A stretch of DNA of 64,000 nucleotides from Pseudochelatococcus contaminans (GTDB lineage Bacteria > Pseudomonadota > Alphaproteobacteria > Rhizobiales > Beijerinckiaceae), in assembly GCF_014195635.1 (NCBI RefSeq), contig NZ_JACICC010000004.1:62001-126000 (forward strand), read 5' to 3'. Shown piece by piece: positions 26,413-35,664 of the stretch. The notes below the pieces were generated by a model. It was not told where the DNA came from, searched no databases, and saw only the letters and a program-made list of their open reading frames with translations. Position numbers and translations under genes: made by a program. How positions within the stretch are numbered: the stretch's first letter is position 1; the number at the start of each line of letters is the position of its first letter.

Positions 26413-26994
26413 TCAGATTATGAATTTAACCGCCGCAAACCCGGCGATCACGAAAAATGCCAGCACCCCCAGCACAAGCCCGAAGTGCTTCTCGATAAAC
26501 GAGCGCATGGGATTGCCGTAACGGTGCATCAGCCCTGCGAGAATATAGAACCTGAGCCCTCGCGTGATCAACGACAACACCATGAACCAGAAAATGTCGT
26601 AGCCCGCAAAACCGGATGTGATCGTCACCAGTTTATAAGGGATCGGCGTTATGCCTTTGAGAAGTATGATCCATTCGCCATATTGCGCATACGCCTGACG
26701 GAACGCCTCGACGTTGTCGCCATAGCCATATGCGGCAATCAGCCACTGGCCGACGGAGTCATAAAGCATCGCGCCGATGGCATAGCCCGCAAGGCCGCCG
26801 AGCACGGATGAAATCGTGCACACCCCTGCATAAAACAGCGCCTTGTCCGGCCGGGACAGCGCCATCGGCAGCAGCAGCACGTCCGGCGGAACGGGAAAAA
26901 ACGAGCTTTCGGTGAAGGATACCGCCGCGAGCGCCCAGACGGCGTAGGGGCTGGCGGCCAGGGAGATGACCCAGTTATAAAGGCGACGGAACAT
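26413..26994 (-). CDS. YqaA/DedA-like inner membrane protein
   Basis: A 193-aa polytopic membrane protein of the SNARE-associated/DedA-like family. Signature blocks are SFFPVPPDVLLLPMALSRP (residues 31-49), LGGLAGYAIGAMLYD and GITPIPYKLVTITSGFAG, the last being the conserved re-entrant-loop region. Family members are lipid carriers or scramblases, or are needed for envelope homeostasis; the exact role of the YqaA branch is unknown. It is the first gene of an operon with dsbB. Confidence 0.87.
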   Translation of the reverse strand: MFRRLYNWVISLAASPYAVWALAAVSFTESSFFPVPPDVLLLPMALSRPDKALFYAGVCTISSVLGGLAGYAIGAMLYDSVGQWLIAAYGYGDNVEAFRQAYAQYGEWIILLKGITPIPYKLVTITSGFAGYDIFWFMVLSLITRGLRFYILAGLMHRYGNPMRSFIEKHFGLVLGVLAFFVIAGFAAVKFII

Positions 26995-27183
26995 AGCAGT
27001 CCATTCAGAAGAGCACGAATGTCAGGATGACAGCGAGTGTCGCGGCACCGTATGGGAAAATAGTGGATGGACGGTTTCCGCAGCAACGATAACGCGCTAT
27101 TTTCAGGGAACGGGTCTGGCACACCTCTCGTGCCGGGACAACCATATAGTGAGGCTATTTGCCAATTGGTGCGTTGCGAATTG

Positions 27184-27204
27184 ACGTCTTGCCGGACAAG
27201 ACGT
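27184..27204. promoter_or_regulatory. Inverted repeat upstream of the TetR gene
   Basis: ACGTCTTG (27184-27191) and CAAGACGT (27197-27204) are exact complements around CCGGA. The repeat lies 70 bp upstream of the TetR start in the divergent gap with yqaA. It could be an autoregulatory operator; no T-run suggests termination. Confidence 0.45.
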
Positions 27205-27273
27205 TATCAACCGATGATGCGACAGTCCCGGTAACAGGACGCATCAAGCGCAACAAAAACGGATAGAAGATAC

Positions 27274-27987
27274 GTGACAGCCGGGGAAGAGAATCGGAAA
27301 GCAGCCTCGAAGCCCGATGATGGCAAATCGCCCGATACCCATCGTGGCGATTCAAAAAGACAGGTTTTGCCCATCGGCAACCCGCCGCGCGCGGCACGGC
27401 GTCCTTCCGGCGAAGGCTCCGGTGATCGTTATTACGATATCATACAGGCAGCGGCTATCCTGTTCGCGGAGCGAGGCTATCTCGCCACCTCGATGCGCGA
27501 CATCGCCGAGCGGGTCGGCTTGCTGGGTGGTTCGCTTTATCATCACGTCCGCTCCAAGGAGGATTTGTTCGTTGCCGTCCATGCCCAGGCGCTGGAGATG
27601 GCATCCGAACAGATAGCCACGGCGATCTCGCAGTTCGACGATCCGTGGCAGCGTCTCGAAGCCGCCTGCGTGCGGCAGCTCGAAATCCAGCTCGATCCTG
27701 ATCTCGTCGACATTCCGTTTTTGACGGATTTTCGCAACGTACCGACCGAAATCCTCGAAAGGCTGATCATCAAGCGCGACGCTTTCGAGGCGGCATACGT
27801 CAAGCTGGTCGATAGCTTGCCCCTGCCCCCGCATATCGATAAGTCCCTCTATCGCCTGCTGTTGCTCAGCCTCATCAATTCAGTGCCCGCCTGGTATCGG
27901 CCTGGCCGCATGAGTCCCGCCGAAATTGGCCGGCAGATCATCCACATCTTCCGCCACGAGCACCTCGCCGGCGCGAGCGCTCCATAG
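27274..27987 (+). CDS. TetR family regulator near fatty-acid-oxidation genes
   Basis: A 237-aa protein. An unusually long, polar N-terminal tail of about 50 residues precedes the HTH (about 52-98; MRDIAERVGLLGGSLYHHVR). The start is GTG at 27274 with an AGAAG-like site; a later start is possible. Family members with this arrangement include KstR and FadR-type repressors that sense acyl-CoA. The next two genes on the same strand encode electron-transfer-flavoprotein:quinone oxidoreductase and an acyl-CoA dehydrogenase, so a lipid-catabolism role is likely (inference). Confidence 0.82.
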   Translation: MTAGEENRKAASKPDDGKSPDTHRGDSKRQVLPIGNPPRAARRPSGEGSGDRYYDIIQAAAILFAERGYLATSMRDIAERVGLLGGSLYHHVRSKEDLFVAVHAQALEMASEQIATAISQFDDPWQRLEAACVRQLEIQLDPDLVDIPFLTDFRNVPTEILERLIIKRDAFEAAYVKLVDSLPLPPHIDKSLYRLLLLSLINSVPAWYRPGRMSPAEIGRQIIHIFRHEHLAGASAP

Positions 27988-28186
27988 CCTCCTGAAGCCG
28001 GGAGCACCGCAAACCAGCCTCCCGTGCGGCTATAAGCCGCCAGCTTTTGTCTGCCATAATACAGCAAGACATTGCCGGATTGGCGATTTCACCGTTGATT
28101 CCAGTTTGGAATTCATTCAACCTCGCACCAGATTAGGAGCAAGGAAGGGGTTGACGCACGTGCGGGCTTCTGGTTTGACCAGAGCA

Positions 28187-28202
28187 CCAAACATTTGTTT
28201 GG
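28187..28202. promoter_or_regulatory. Inverted repeat upstream of the ETF-QO gene
   Basis: CCAAAC-ATTT-GTTTGG is a 6-bp inverted repeat 58 bp upstream of the start at 28260. A further half site, GTTTGG, follows at about 28206. It could be an operator for the neighbouring TetR. Confidence 0.45.
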
Positions 28203-28259
28203 GGCGTTTGGTCGACATTGCCCGCAGCTGTGAACCCGAGGTTTTTGGGAGACGTAACG

Positions 28260-29942
28260 ATGACCGATGCGGGCGACAGCCGCGAATCGATGGATTTCGA
28301 TGTAGTGATTGTTGGCGCTGGGCCGTCTGGTCTGGCAGCTGCGATCCGCATCCGCCAGCTTGCCGAGCAAAACGGTTCTGACATCAGCGTTGTCGTCGTT
28401 GAAAAAGGCTCCGAGGTTGGCGCGCATATCCTGTCCGGCGTTGTGATCGACCCTCAGGGCCTTGACGCGTTGCTGCCGGAATGGCGCGAGGCGGAGGATT
28501 GCCCGCTGACGACGCAGGTCACGGACGATCGCTTCTATCTTCTCAGCGCCACTGGCGGCATTCGCCTGCCGAACGTCTTCATGCCGCCGTTGATGAACAA
28601 TCACGGCAATTACATCGGCTCTCTCGGCAACGTGACGCGCTTTCTCGCAGCGCGTGCCGAAGCGCTGGGCGTGGAGATCTACCCGGGCTTTGCCGCCACG
28701 GAGGTTCTGTACGGCGACGATGGCGAAGTGCTGGGCATCGCGACCGGCGACATGGGCATCGACCGCCATGGCGAGCATCGCGGCGATTACACGCGCGGCA
28801 TGGAACTACGGGGTAAGTACACGCTGTTTGCCGAAGGCGCGCGCGGCAGCCTGACAAAGCAACTCGTTGCCCGCTTCTCGCTCGACAAGGACCGTTCGCC
28901 GCAAAAATATGGCATTGGTATCAAGGAGCTATGGCAGGTTGATCCATCCAGGTTCCATTCCGGGCTGGTGCAGCACACCTTTGGCTGGCCGCTTCAGAGC
29001 GACACCGGCGGCGGCTCCTTCCTCTACCATTTCGAAGACAATCTGGTCGCGGTCGGTTTTGTCCTTCATCTCGACTATAGCAATCCGACACTTTCGCCGT
29101 TCGACGAGTTTCAGCGTTTCAAGACGCACCCGCTGATCAAGGATACATTCACGGGCGGCAAGCGCCTGTCTTACGGCGCCAGGGCAATTACGGAAGGCGG
29201 ATGGCAATCAGTGCCCACCCTCGCCTTCCCCGGCGGTGCGCTGGTGGGCTGCGCCGCAGGCTTCGTCAACGTGCCGCGCATCAAGGGCAGCCATAATGCT
29301 ATCATTTCCGGCATGCTCGCGGCCGAGGCTGCGGTGGCGGCTCTTGGCGCAGGACGCGCCAATGACGTGCTTCAGGATTATGAGGATGGCTGGCGCTCCT
29401 CCAGCATCGGCAAGGATCTCAAGCCGGTGCGCAACGTCAAGCCGCTGTGGTCGCGTTTCGGCACCTTCGTCGGTGTCGCGCTTGGCGGCCTGGATATGTG
29501 GATCAACACCCTGACGGGGCTGTCGCCCTTCGGTACGTTGCGGCATCGCAAGCGGGACTGCGACTCGCTCAAGCGCATCGACGAGGTGACCCCGATTACC
29601 TACCCGAAGCCGGACGGCGTGCTGACATTCGACAAGCTCTCATCGGTCTTTATGTCCAACACAGCGCATGAAGAAGATCAGCCCCCGCATCTGAAACTCA
29701 CCGATCCGTCCATTCCGATCGAACGCAATCTGCCGCTCTATGGCGAACCGGCAAGGCTGTATTGCCCGGCGGGCGTTTACGAAGTCGTCTATGGCGATGA
29801 GGAAGCGCGGGCCGATCCCCGTTTCGTCATCAATGCGCAGAACTGCGTGCACTGCAAAACGTGCGACATCAAGGATCCGTCCCAGAACATTACCTGGGTT
29901 CCGCCGGAAGGCGGTGGCGGCCCCAACTATCCAAACATGTAA
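28260..29942 (+). CDS. Electron transfer flavoprotein:ubiquinone oxidoreductase
   Basis: A 560-aa protein started at MTDAGDSRES with GGGAGA upstream; an open frame 42 bp longer is not needed. The FAD motif VVIVGAGPSGLAAAIRIRQL is near the N-terminus. The ubiquinone-binding region contains HTFGWPLQSDTGGGSFLYHF. The C-terminal [4Fe-4S] ligands are Cys502 (YCPAGVYE) and Cys529, 532 and 535 (NCVHCKTC), followed by the invariant ITWVPPEGGGGPNYPNM ending. It takes electrons from ETF, reduced by acyl-CoA and related dehydrogenases, to the membrane ubiquinone pool. The acyl-CoA dehydrogenase gene follows 237 bp downstream. Confidence 0.96.
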   Translation: MTDAGDSRESMDFDVVIVGAGPSGLAAAIRIRQLAEQNGSDISVVVVEKGSEVGAHILSGVVIDPQGLDALLPEWREAEDCPLTTQVTDDRFYLLSATGGIRLPNVFMPPLMNNHGNYIGSLGNVTRFLAARAEALGVEIYPGFAATEVLYGDDGEVLGIATGDMGIDRHGEHRGDYTRGMELRGKYTLFAEGARGSLTKQLVARFSLDKDRSPQKYGIGIKELWQVDPSRFHSGLVQHTFGWPLQSDTGGGSFLYHFEDNLVAVGFVLHLDYSNPTLSPFDEFQRFKTHPLIKDTFTGGKRLSYGARAITEGGWQSVPTLAFPGGALVGCAAGFVNVPRIKGSHNAIISGMLAAEAAVAALGAGRANDVLQDYEDGWRSSSIGKDLKPVRNVKPLWSRFGTFVGVALGGLDMWINTLTGLSPFGTLRHRKRDCDSLKRIDEVTPITYPKPDGVLTFDKLSSVFMSNTAHEEDQPPHLKLTDPSIPIERNLPLYGEPARLYCPAGVYEVVYGDEEARADPRFVINAQNCVHCKTCDIKDPSQNITWVPPEGGGGPNYPNM

Positions 29943-30179
29943 TAGCCAGATAACGGGTTCATGGTTGGCTAGCCGGAAACAATAATCATTCCAGAAAGAA
30001 AAGAGACGATTGCATATGAAACAAAAATTGCTGCAAGGATATTCATCAAGAGCGATGACGATGCAGTATGAAAGCGTTTCAGCAAGCGTGATTCTTTTCG
30101 GAATTTGATATAAGACATGGCTGAGAGCATCAGTTACATGCTGATTGCTTCCAAATAAGATCAATCAGGAGCGCCCGAA

Positions 30180-31943
30180 ATGTCCGACTATACGCCCCCT
30201 GTCGCCGACATCGGTTTTCTACTGTCCGATGTGTTTTCCATTGACGATCTCGGCGAGAGCATTCCCTCGTTCGCGGAGGTCAACGCGGAATTCGCCACAA
30301 GCATTCTGGAGGAAGCAGGCCGCTTCTTCGCGGAGACGATCCAGCCGCTGAACTTGCCCGGCGACGAAGAAGGCAGCCGTCTCGTCAATGGCGAGGTCCA
30401 CACGCCTAAAGGATTTGCTCAGGCTTATCGGGCTTTCTCCGAGGCAGGCTGGTCGGCGCTTTCCGGTGAAACCGAATATGGCGGCCAGGGCCTGCCGCGT
30501 GTGTTGCAGATCCTGTCGGACGAGATGCTTTCCGCCGCCAACCTGTCGTTCGGCCTGTTCCCCGGCCTGACGCGCGGCGCGAGCGAGGCAATAGCCCACC
30601 ATGCCAGCGACGAGTTGAAAGCCGCATACTTGCCAAAGCTCATTACTGGCGAGTGGACCGGCGCGATGGCGCTGACCGAAGCTGGCGCGGGCACGGACCT
30701 TGGCTTGCTCAAGACGCAAGCTGCGCCGCAGGCGGATGGCTCCTACAAGATCACCGGCAGCAAGATCTTCATTTCTTCCGGCGACCATGATTTCGGCGGC
30801 AATATCATCCATCTGGTGCTCGCCCGCCTCCCCGATGCCCCCAAGGGCGTGAAGGGTATCAGCCTGTTCCTCGTACCCAAATTTTTCCTGACCGACGACG
30901 GTTCGCAGGGCGCGCGCAACACGTTCTCCGTCGGCGCGCTGGAAAAGAAGATGGGCATTCATGCCCAGCCGACTTGCGTCATGAATTATGACGAAGCCAC
31001 CGGCTGGCTTGTGGGCGAGCCCAACAAGGGCCTCGCGGCAATGTTCACGATGATGAACGCCGAGCGGCTGTTCGTGGGCATTCAGGGTCTTGGTGTCGCC
31101 GACGCGGCTTACCAGAAGGCCGCGCGCTACGCGAAAGAGCGCATTCAGGGCCGCTCTGCCGATGGCAAGACGCCGCTGGTGCCGATCATCGAGCACGCCG
31201 ATGTGCGCAAGATGCTGCTGACCATCCGTTCATTTGTGGAAGCGGCACGCGGGCTTGCCATCTGGACGGCGCTCGAAATGGACAAGGCCGGCGGACTTTC
31301 CGACCCGTCCGAGCGCGCTGTGGCGGACGGCAATGTCGCGCTGCTGACGCCGGTCATCAAGGCGGCCTTCACCGATCTGGGCTTCGAAGGCGCCGTTCTG
31401 GCACAGCAGGTGTTCGGCGGCCACGGCTACATCCACGAATGGGGCGTGGAACAGTTCGTGCGCGATGCCCGTATCGCCCAGATCTATGAGGGCACCAACG
31501 GTGTGCAGGCCGCCGATCTCGTCGGGCGCAAGCTGTCCATCGATGGCGGCGCGCTGCCAAAGCACTTCTTCAGCCTGATCGAGGCCGATTTGACGGCCGC
31601 GCCCGAGAGCATTTCCGATATCTCGGAGCCTGTTCGCGAGGCTTTTGCGCTGCTGCAACGCGCAACCGAGCGCCTGCGCGGCCAGACAGCCGCCGACCCG
31701 TCTGCACCGGGAGCCGCCGCCACAGATTATCTGCGGTTTTTCGCACTGGTATCGCTGGGCTGGGTGTGGGTGCGCATCGCTGCCGCGGCGGAAAAACAAG
31801 CCGCCGGATCGGACTTCCACCGCAACAAGCTTATCCTCGCCCGGTTCTTCGTATCGCGTGTGCTGCCGCAGGTCTACGGCCTTGATCGCGCTCTTGAAGC
31901 CGGCGCACAGACGATTACGGCGCTTCCCTCGGACGATTTCTGA
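30180..31943 (+). CDS. Acyl-CoA dehydrogenase (long form with C-terminal extension)
   Basis: A 587-aa flavoprotein of the large acyl-CoA dehydrogenase type. The substrate/FAD block MALTEAGAGTDLGLLKTQA is at about residues 160-180. The catalytic Glu is about residue 437 in QIYEGTNGVQAADLVGRK. QQVFGGHGYIHEWGVEQFVRD precedes it. The last ~120 residues form the extra C-terminal domain of this subgroup. It catalyses the first oxidation of fatty acyl-CoA and passes electrons to ETF. An AGGAG site lies 8 bp upstream of the ATG. A bidirectional terminator follows 20 bp after the stop. Confidence 0.93.
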   Translation: MSDYTPPVADIGFLLSDVFSIDDLGESIPSFAEVNAEFATSILEEAGRFFAETIQPLNLPGDEEGSRLVNGEVHTPKGFAQAYRAFSEAGWSALSGETEYGGQGLPRVLQILSDEMLSAANLSFGLFPGLTRGASEAIAHHASDELKAAYLPKLITGEWTGAMALTEAGAGTDLGLLKTQAAPQADGSYKITGSKIFISSGDHDFGGNIIHLVLARLPDAPKGVKGISLFLVPKFFLTDDGSQGARNTFSVGALEKKMGIHAQPTCVMNYDEATGWLVGEPNKGLAAMFTMMNAERLFVGIQGLGVADAAYQKAARYAKERIQGRSADGKTPLVPIIEHADVRKMLLTIRSFVEAARGLAIWTALEMDKAGGLSDPSERAVADGNVALLTPVIKAAFTDLGFEGAVLAQQVFGGHGYIHEWGVEQFVRDARIAQIYEGTNGVQAADLVGRKLSIDGGALPKHFFSLIEADLTAAPESISDISEPVREAFALLQRATERLRGQTAADPSAPGAAATDYLRFFALVSLGWVWVRIAAAAEKQAAGSDFHRNKLILARFFVSRVLPQVYGLDRALEAGAQTITALPSDDF

Positions 31944-31962
31944 AGCAGGATGCCCAATAAAA

Positions 31963-31985
31963 AAGGAGGGGCAACACCCCTCCTT
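31963..31985. terminator. Bidirectional terminator between acyl-CoA dehydrogenase and irr genes
   Basis: AAGGAGGGG and CCCCTCCTT are exact 9-bp arms around CAACA, with A-rich sequence on the left. It sits between two convergent stop codons (31943 and 32025). Confidence 0.8.
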
Positions 31986-32024
31986 CCAAATCAAATATCA
32001 GCAACCGCGTGCGCTACTGCCGCC

Positions 32025-32540
32025 TTATGGCTTGCGGCGCAGCCGAACGATCACGTCCACGCGGGCAACCTCCATTCCATCGGGAACCTCCGGCAGCTTT
32101 TCCACGGAGAGACCAGAGTTCGGAATGTCGAAGAGATCGTCCTCACCTTCTACGAAGAAGTGATGGTGATCGGAAACGTTGGTATCGAAATAGGTCTTGG
32201 AGCCATCGACTGCGAGTTCGCGCAGCAGACCGGCTTCGGTGAACTGGTGCAGGGTGTTGTAGACCGTCGCCAGAGAGACCGGCACGCGGGCGCGCGTGGC
32301 TTCTTCATAAAGCATTTCAGCCGTAACGTGACGGTCGCCTTTGGCGAAGAGCAGCCAGCCCAGCGAAATACGCTGACGCGTGGGGCGCAGCCCCGCGTGA
32401 CGCAGTTGCTCGCGAAGCTGATGAACAGGGCATCCCCGGCTTGATTCTTGCGGAATGTGGCTGCCGACGATCGCGCCCGGAACCGGCGCATCCAGCTCCG
32501 ATTCGTCCACAGCGATTGTCCTGACCTGCAAATTCGCCAC
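32025..32540 (-). CDS. irr: Iron response regulator Irr (Fur family)
   Basis: A 171-aa protein if started at GTG 32540, which has GGGAGG 8 bp upstream; a TTG 27 bp further up is the longest option but has no spaced ribosome binding site. The Fur-fold DNA-binding region contains LRPTRQRISLGWLLFAKGDR. The HHHFF block and the DIPNSGLSVEKLPEVPDGM C-terminus are Irr-like. A GCP motif (RGCPVHQL) near residue 36 resembles a heme regulatory motif. In Rhizobiales Irr accumulates under iron or heme limitation and controls iron uptake and heme synthesis. The gene is monocistronic here. Confidence 0.88.
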   Translation of the reverse strand: MANLQVRTIAVDESELDAPVPGAIVGSHIPQESSRGCPVHQLREQLRHAGLRPTRQRISLGWLLFAKGDRHVTAEMLYEEATRARVPVSLATVYNTLHQFTEAGLLRELAVDGSKTYFDTNVSDHHHFFVEGEDDLFDIPNSGLSVEKLPEVPDGMEVARVDVIVRLRRKP

Positions 32541-32774
32541 CCTCGCGACCTCCCGTGCCTGTTTCAATCCTCGTACATTTAACCTATCATAAGAATGGAT
32601 CGCAATTGCCGCAAGCCCTGAAAGTCATTGTCCTCTGTTTGTTCGTTCACGCCCTCGTGCATTTTATGCATGACTGAGCGGTTTGCCGACGGTCGCCTCC
32701 TTCTGATTCAACGTGATTTGTTGTAGAATTTCGGGATTCTGGAACGCACAAGGGAAGCAGCGCAAGGAAAGCGG

Positions 32775-33401
32775 ATGACGGGCCAAAGTGAAACACTGCT
32801 GCTCATCGTCGATGTGCAGAACGATTTCATGCCGGGCAGCAGTCTCGCCGTAGCTGGCGGCGACGAGATCATTCCGGTCGTCAACAAGCTGGTGGGGCAG
32901 TTCGACAACGTTGCGCTGACGCAGGACTGGCATCCGGCAGGCCACACGTCTTTCGCCGCGTCGCATCCCGGTAAGGTGCCATACGATACAATTCTTTTGC
33001 CCTACGGGCTGCAAACACTTTGGCCGAACCATTGTGTGCAAGGGACAGCCGGCGCGGACTTTCATCGCGATCTTGAGGCCACACGGGCGCAGCTTGTCAT
33101 CCGCAAGGGCTACCACCCGGATATCGACAGCTATTCCGCGTTCTTCGCCGCCGATGGCACGACCGCAACCGGCCTTGCCGGTTACATGCGTGAGCGCGGG
33201 TTCTCCCATATCGTCATAGCAGGTCTTGCGACCGATTTCTGTGTCGCATGGAGCGCTCTCGACGCGCGTCGCCTTGGCTTCAGCGTTACTGTCGTGGAGG
33301 ATGCTTGCCGGGGCATCGACGTCGACGGCTCTCTCGCTGCCGCATGGCGTCAGTTCCAGCAAGCAGGTGTGGAGCGTGTCGCATCGGCACTCCTCGATTA
33401 A
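32775..33401 (+). CDS. pncA: Nicotinamidase
   Basis: A 208-aa isochorismatase-fold amidase that converts nicotinamide to nicotinate for NAD salvage. The catalytic triad is Asp13 (VDVQNDF), Lys111 (IRKGYHPDIDSYSAF) and Cys156 (LATDFCVAW). Metal ligands are Asp51 and His53 (TQDWHP) with His86 (PNHCVQGT). All are in the usual positions for a full-length enzyme. An AAGGAAAG site lies just upstream of the ATG. It is divergent from irr. Confidence 0.95.
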   Translation: MTGQSETLLLIVDVQNDFMPGSSLAVAGGDEIIPVVNKLVGQFDNVALTQDWHPAGHTSFAASHPGKVPYDTILLPYGLQTLWPNHCVQGTAGADFHRDLEATRAQLVIRKGYHPDIDSYSAFFAADGTTATGLAGYMRERGFSHIVIAGLATDFCVAWSALDARRLGFSVTVVEDACRGIDVDGSLAAAWRQFQQAGVERVASALLD

Positions 33402-33505
33402 CCAATTGGTTATAACGCGTCGAGATATTGACGGCGTGTGTCTTTTCCAAAGAATCGCCGCCCGCTCCTCCGGAGCGATCTGCCTCACGGGATCGGTTTA
33501 GCAAC

Positions 33506-34033
33506 ATGTCCAGACGCCTTATTCTGCTTCGTCACACCAAATCAGACTGGCCTGACGGCATTGCCGATCACGAGCGCCCGCTCGGGCGGCGCGGCCTTGG
33601 TGATGCGCCCCGCCTTGGCGCTTACATCGAGTCGCACGGCCTCATTCCCGATTTCGCCGTGGTGTCGACAGCCCGCCGCACCCGCGAAACCTGGGATCTC
33701 GTCGAGCAGGAATTGAGCCGCTCGGTGCCGGTGCGTTTCGACCGGCGCATTTATGAGGCCCGGCCCGGCGCCCTCCTCTACGTGATCCGCGAGACCGAAC
33801 CGTCCGTGGGCACGCTGCTGCTCGTGGGGCACAATCCCGGCTTCGAGGATGTCGCCCGGTTTTTGATCGGCAAGGGCAATACGGCAGCGCGCGAGTTACT
33901 GGCGGATAAATACCCTACTGGCGGCCTCGCCGTGATCGATTTCGATATTCAGGACTGGCGGGATATTGAAACGCGTTCGGGCAGCCTTGATCGTTTCATT
34001 ACGCCGCGCAGCCTTTTGGGCGACGACGATTGA
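33506..34033 (+). CDS. SixA-type histidine phosphatase
   Basis: A 175-aa histidine-phosphatase-superfamily protein, started at MSRRLILLRHTKSDW rather than 78 bp upstream, because the mature fold begins there. The catalytic RHG-type motif is Arg9-His10-Thr. The second essential His lies in LLVGHNPGFEDVARFL. This short, uninserted form matches SixA, which removes phosphate from phosphohistidine (in E. coli the PTS-Ntr phosphocarrier NPr). The window also encodes PtsP, the first PTS-Ntr enzyme, about 26 kb away, but a functional link here is only inferred. Confidence 0.85.
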   Translation: MSRRLILLRHTKSDWPDGIADHERPLGRRGLGDAPRLGAYIESHGLIPDFAVVSTARRTRETWDLVEQELSRSVPVRFDRRIYEARPGALLYVIRETEPSVGTLLLVGHNPGFEDVARFLIGKGNTAARELLADKYPTGGLAVIDFDIQDWRDIETRSGSLDRFITPRSLLGDDD

Positions 34034-34140
34034 TGCTGGCGCAGCCGGAACAAAGCGCGTATTCTGCGCGCTTATTCCGCAACCCGAAGTGATGGCCGGT
34101 GTGACAGAAGCTGGCCGCTCGCTTTGGCACCGACTTCAAC

Positions 34141-34182
34141 CGCAACTTGCTTTCAGTTTCCCAATAGCGAACTGAAGGCAGA
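34141..34182 (+). repeat. Dispersed palindrome, copy 3
   Basis: The plus strand starts CGCAACTTGCTTTCAGTTTC. TGCTTTCAGTT (34149-34159) pairs with AACTGAAGGCA (34170-34180) with one mismatch. It lies in the 170-bp gap between the SixA-like gene and ycjX. Confidence 0.6.
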
Positions 34183-34203
34183 CTGTTCCGGGCAGCGCTT
34201 TTT

Positions 34204-35652
34204 GTGAAAGTTCCATCGTCACTCGATTCAGCCGTCGACCTGTTTCGCAACATCGGCTCCTTCGCCGCCAATACAGTGTCGCCGCGCGTGCGCCTTGGCG
34301 TTACCGGGCTGTCGCGGTCCGGCAAGACGGTGTTCACCACTGCGCTTATCCATCATCTGGTGGGCGTCTCGCCCATGCCGGTCTTTCGTGCTTCCAGCGA
34401 AGGCCGTATCAGGCGCGCTGTTCTCGATGATCAGCCGGATGATGCCGTCCCCCGTTTTCCCTTTGAAGAGCATCTGGCGACGCTGGCCGAACCGCACCGC
34501 CGCTGGCCCGAGTCGACGACGCATATCGCGGAACTGCGTGTTCTCATCGAATATGAGCGGCGCACGGGCTGGCGCTCCGGTCCTGCAAGCCTCGCCATCG
34601 ACATCGTCGATTATCCGGGTGAATGGCTCGTCGATCTGGCGCTGATCGACAAGAATTTCGCCACGTGGTCGCGTGAGACAATGGCCGCGAGCCGCACGCC
34701 GCAGCGCGCCGCCATCGCTGGGCCCTGGCTGGCGGCACTGGCCGAACTCGACCCTCGCAAACCGGCGACGGAACCGGAAATTGCCAGATTAAGCAACCTC
34801 TTCAAGGATTATCTTACAGCCTTGCGTGAAGGCCCGGAGCGTGTCGCGACGACCCCGCCAGGCCGGTTCCTGATGCCGGGCGATCTTGCCGGTTCACCGG
34901 CATTGACCTTCTCGCCGCTTGATCTCGCATCTGGGCAGGAGCCGGTATCGCGCAGCCTGCACGCGCAAATGGAGCGGCGCTTCGATGCTTACCGCACCCA
35001 CGTCGTGCGGCCGTTCTTCCGCGATCACTTTGCCCGCCTCGACAGGCAACTCGTTCTCGTAGACGTGTTGTCGGCGCTGGACTCCGGCCCTGCGGCGCTG
35101 GCCGAACTGGAAGAGGCGCTCGATCAGGTGTTGATTGCCTTCCGCGCCGGTAGCAATTCGTTTCTCAGCCAGCTGTTTTCTCCCCGCATCGACCGCGTGT
35201 TGTTCGCTGCCACGAAAGCAGATCACCTGCATCGTACAGACCACGCCCGTCTGGAGGCCATTCTTCGCCTGCTGGTGGACCGCGCCCTGCGCCGCACCCA
35301 AGGTGCGGGAGCCAGGGTGGACGTGCTGGCTCTCGCATCGGTGCGCGCCACGCGTGAAGGCAGTGTGCGCTCAGGTCGTGAAACCTTACCAGCCATTATC
35401 GGCACTCCAGAGGCCGGCGAGCGCATTGGTGACGAGATATTTGACGGCGAGACGGAAGCTGCCGTGTTTCCCGGCGAGTTGCCGGATGATCCACAAGCCG
35501 TTTTCAACGGTGTCATCCCGCCAGGCGCGCTGCGGTTTCCACGTTTCCGGCCGCCTCTGCGCACGCCGGATGCCGCAGGCCGCATACCGGCGCTGCCGCA
35601 CATTCGTCTGGATCGCGCGATCGAGTTTCTTATTGGCGACCGGCTTTTATAG
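34204..35652 (+). CDS. ycjX: YcjX family P-loop NTPase
   Basis: A 482-aa protein of the YcjX/DUF463 family. The Walker A motif GLSRSGKT is at residues 35-42. The internal segment SLAIDIVDYPGEWLVDLALI gives the switch/Walker-B-like aspartates. The C-terminal half holds the nucleotide-specificity TKADHLHRTDH segment. The start is GTG at 34204 with no clear ribosome binding site. Family members are GTP-binding proteins, often in stress operons, whose target is unknown. It is followed 12 bp later by its usual partner ycjF. Confidence 0.88.
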   Translation: MKVPSSLDSAVDLFRNIGSFAANTVSPRVRLGVTGLSRSGKTVFTTALIHHLVGVSPMPVFRASSEGRIRRAVLDDQPDDAVPRFPFEEHLATLAEPHRRWPESTTHIAELRVLIEYERRTGWRSGPASLAIDIVDYPGEWLVDLALIDKNFATWSRETMAASRTPQRAAIAGPWLAALAELDPRKPATEPEIARLSNLFKDYLTALREGPERVATTPPGRFLMPGDLAGSPALTFSPLDLASGQEPVSRSLHAQMERRFDAYRTHVVRPFFRDHFARLDRQLVLVDVLSALDSGPAALAELEEALDQVLIAFRAGSNSFLSQLFSPRIDRVLFAATKADHLHRTDHARLEAILRLLVDRALRRTQGAGARVDVLALASVRATREGSVRSGRETLPAIIGTPEAGERIGDEIFDGETEAAVFPGELPDDPQAVFNGVIPPGALRFPRFRPPLRTPDAAGRIPALPHIRLDRAIEFLIGDRLL

Positions 35653-35664
35653 GGCAAACGGATC

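Noticed and set aside
33402-33505. Open frame extending the SixA-like gene upstream to 33428
   Set aside because: The extra 26 residues are not part of the histidine phosphatase fold, which begins MSRRLILLRH.
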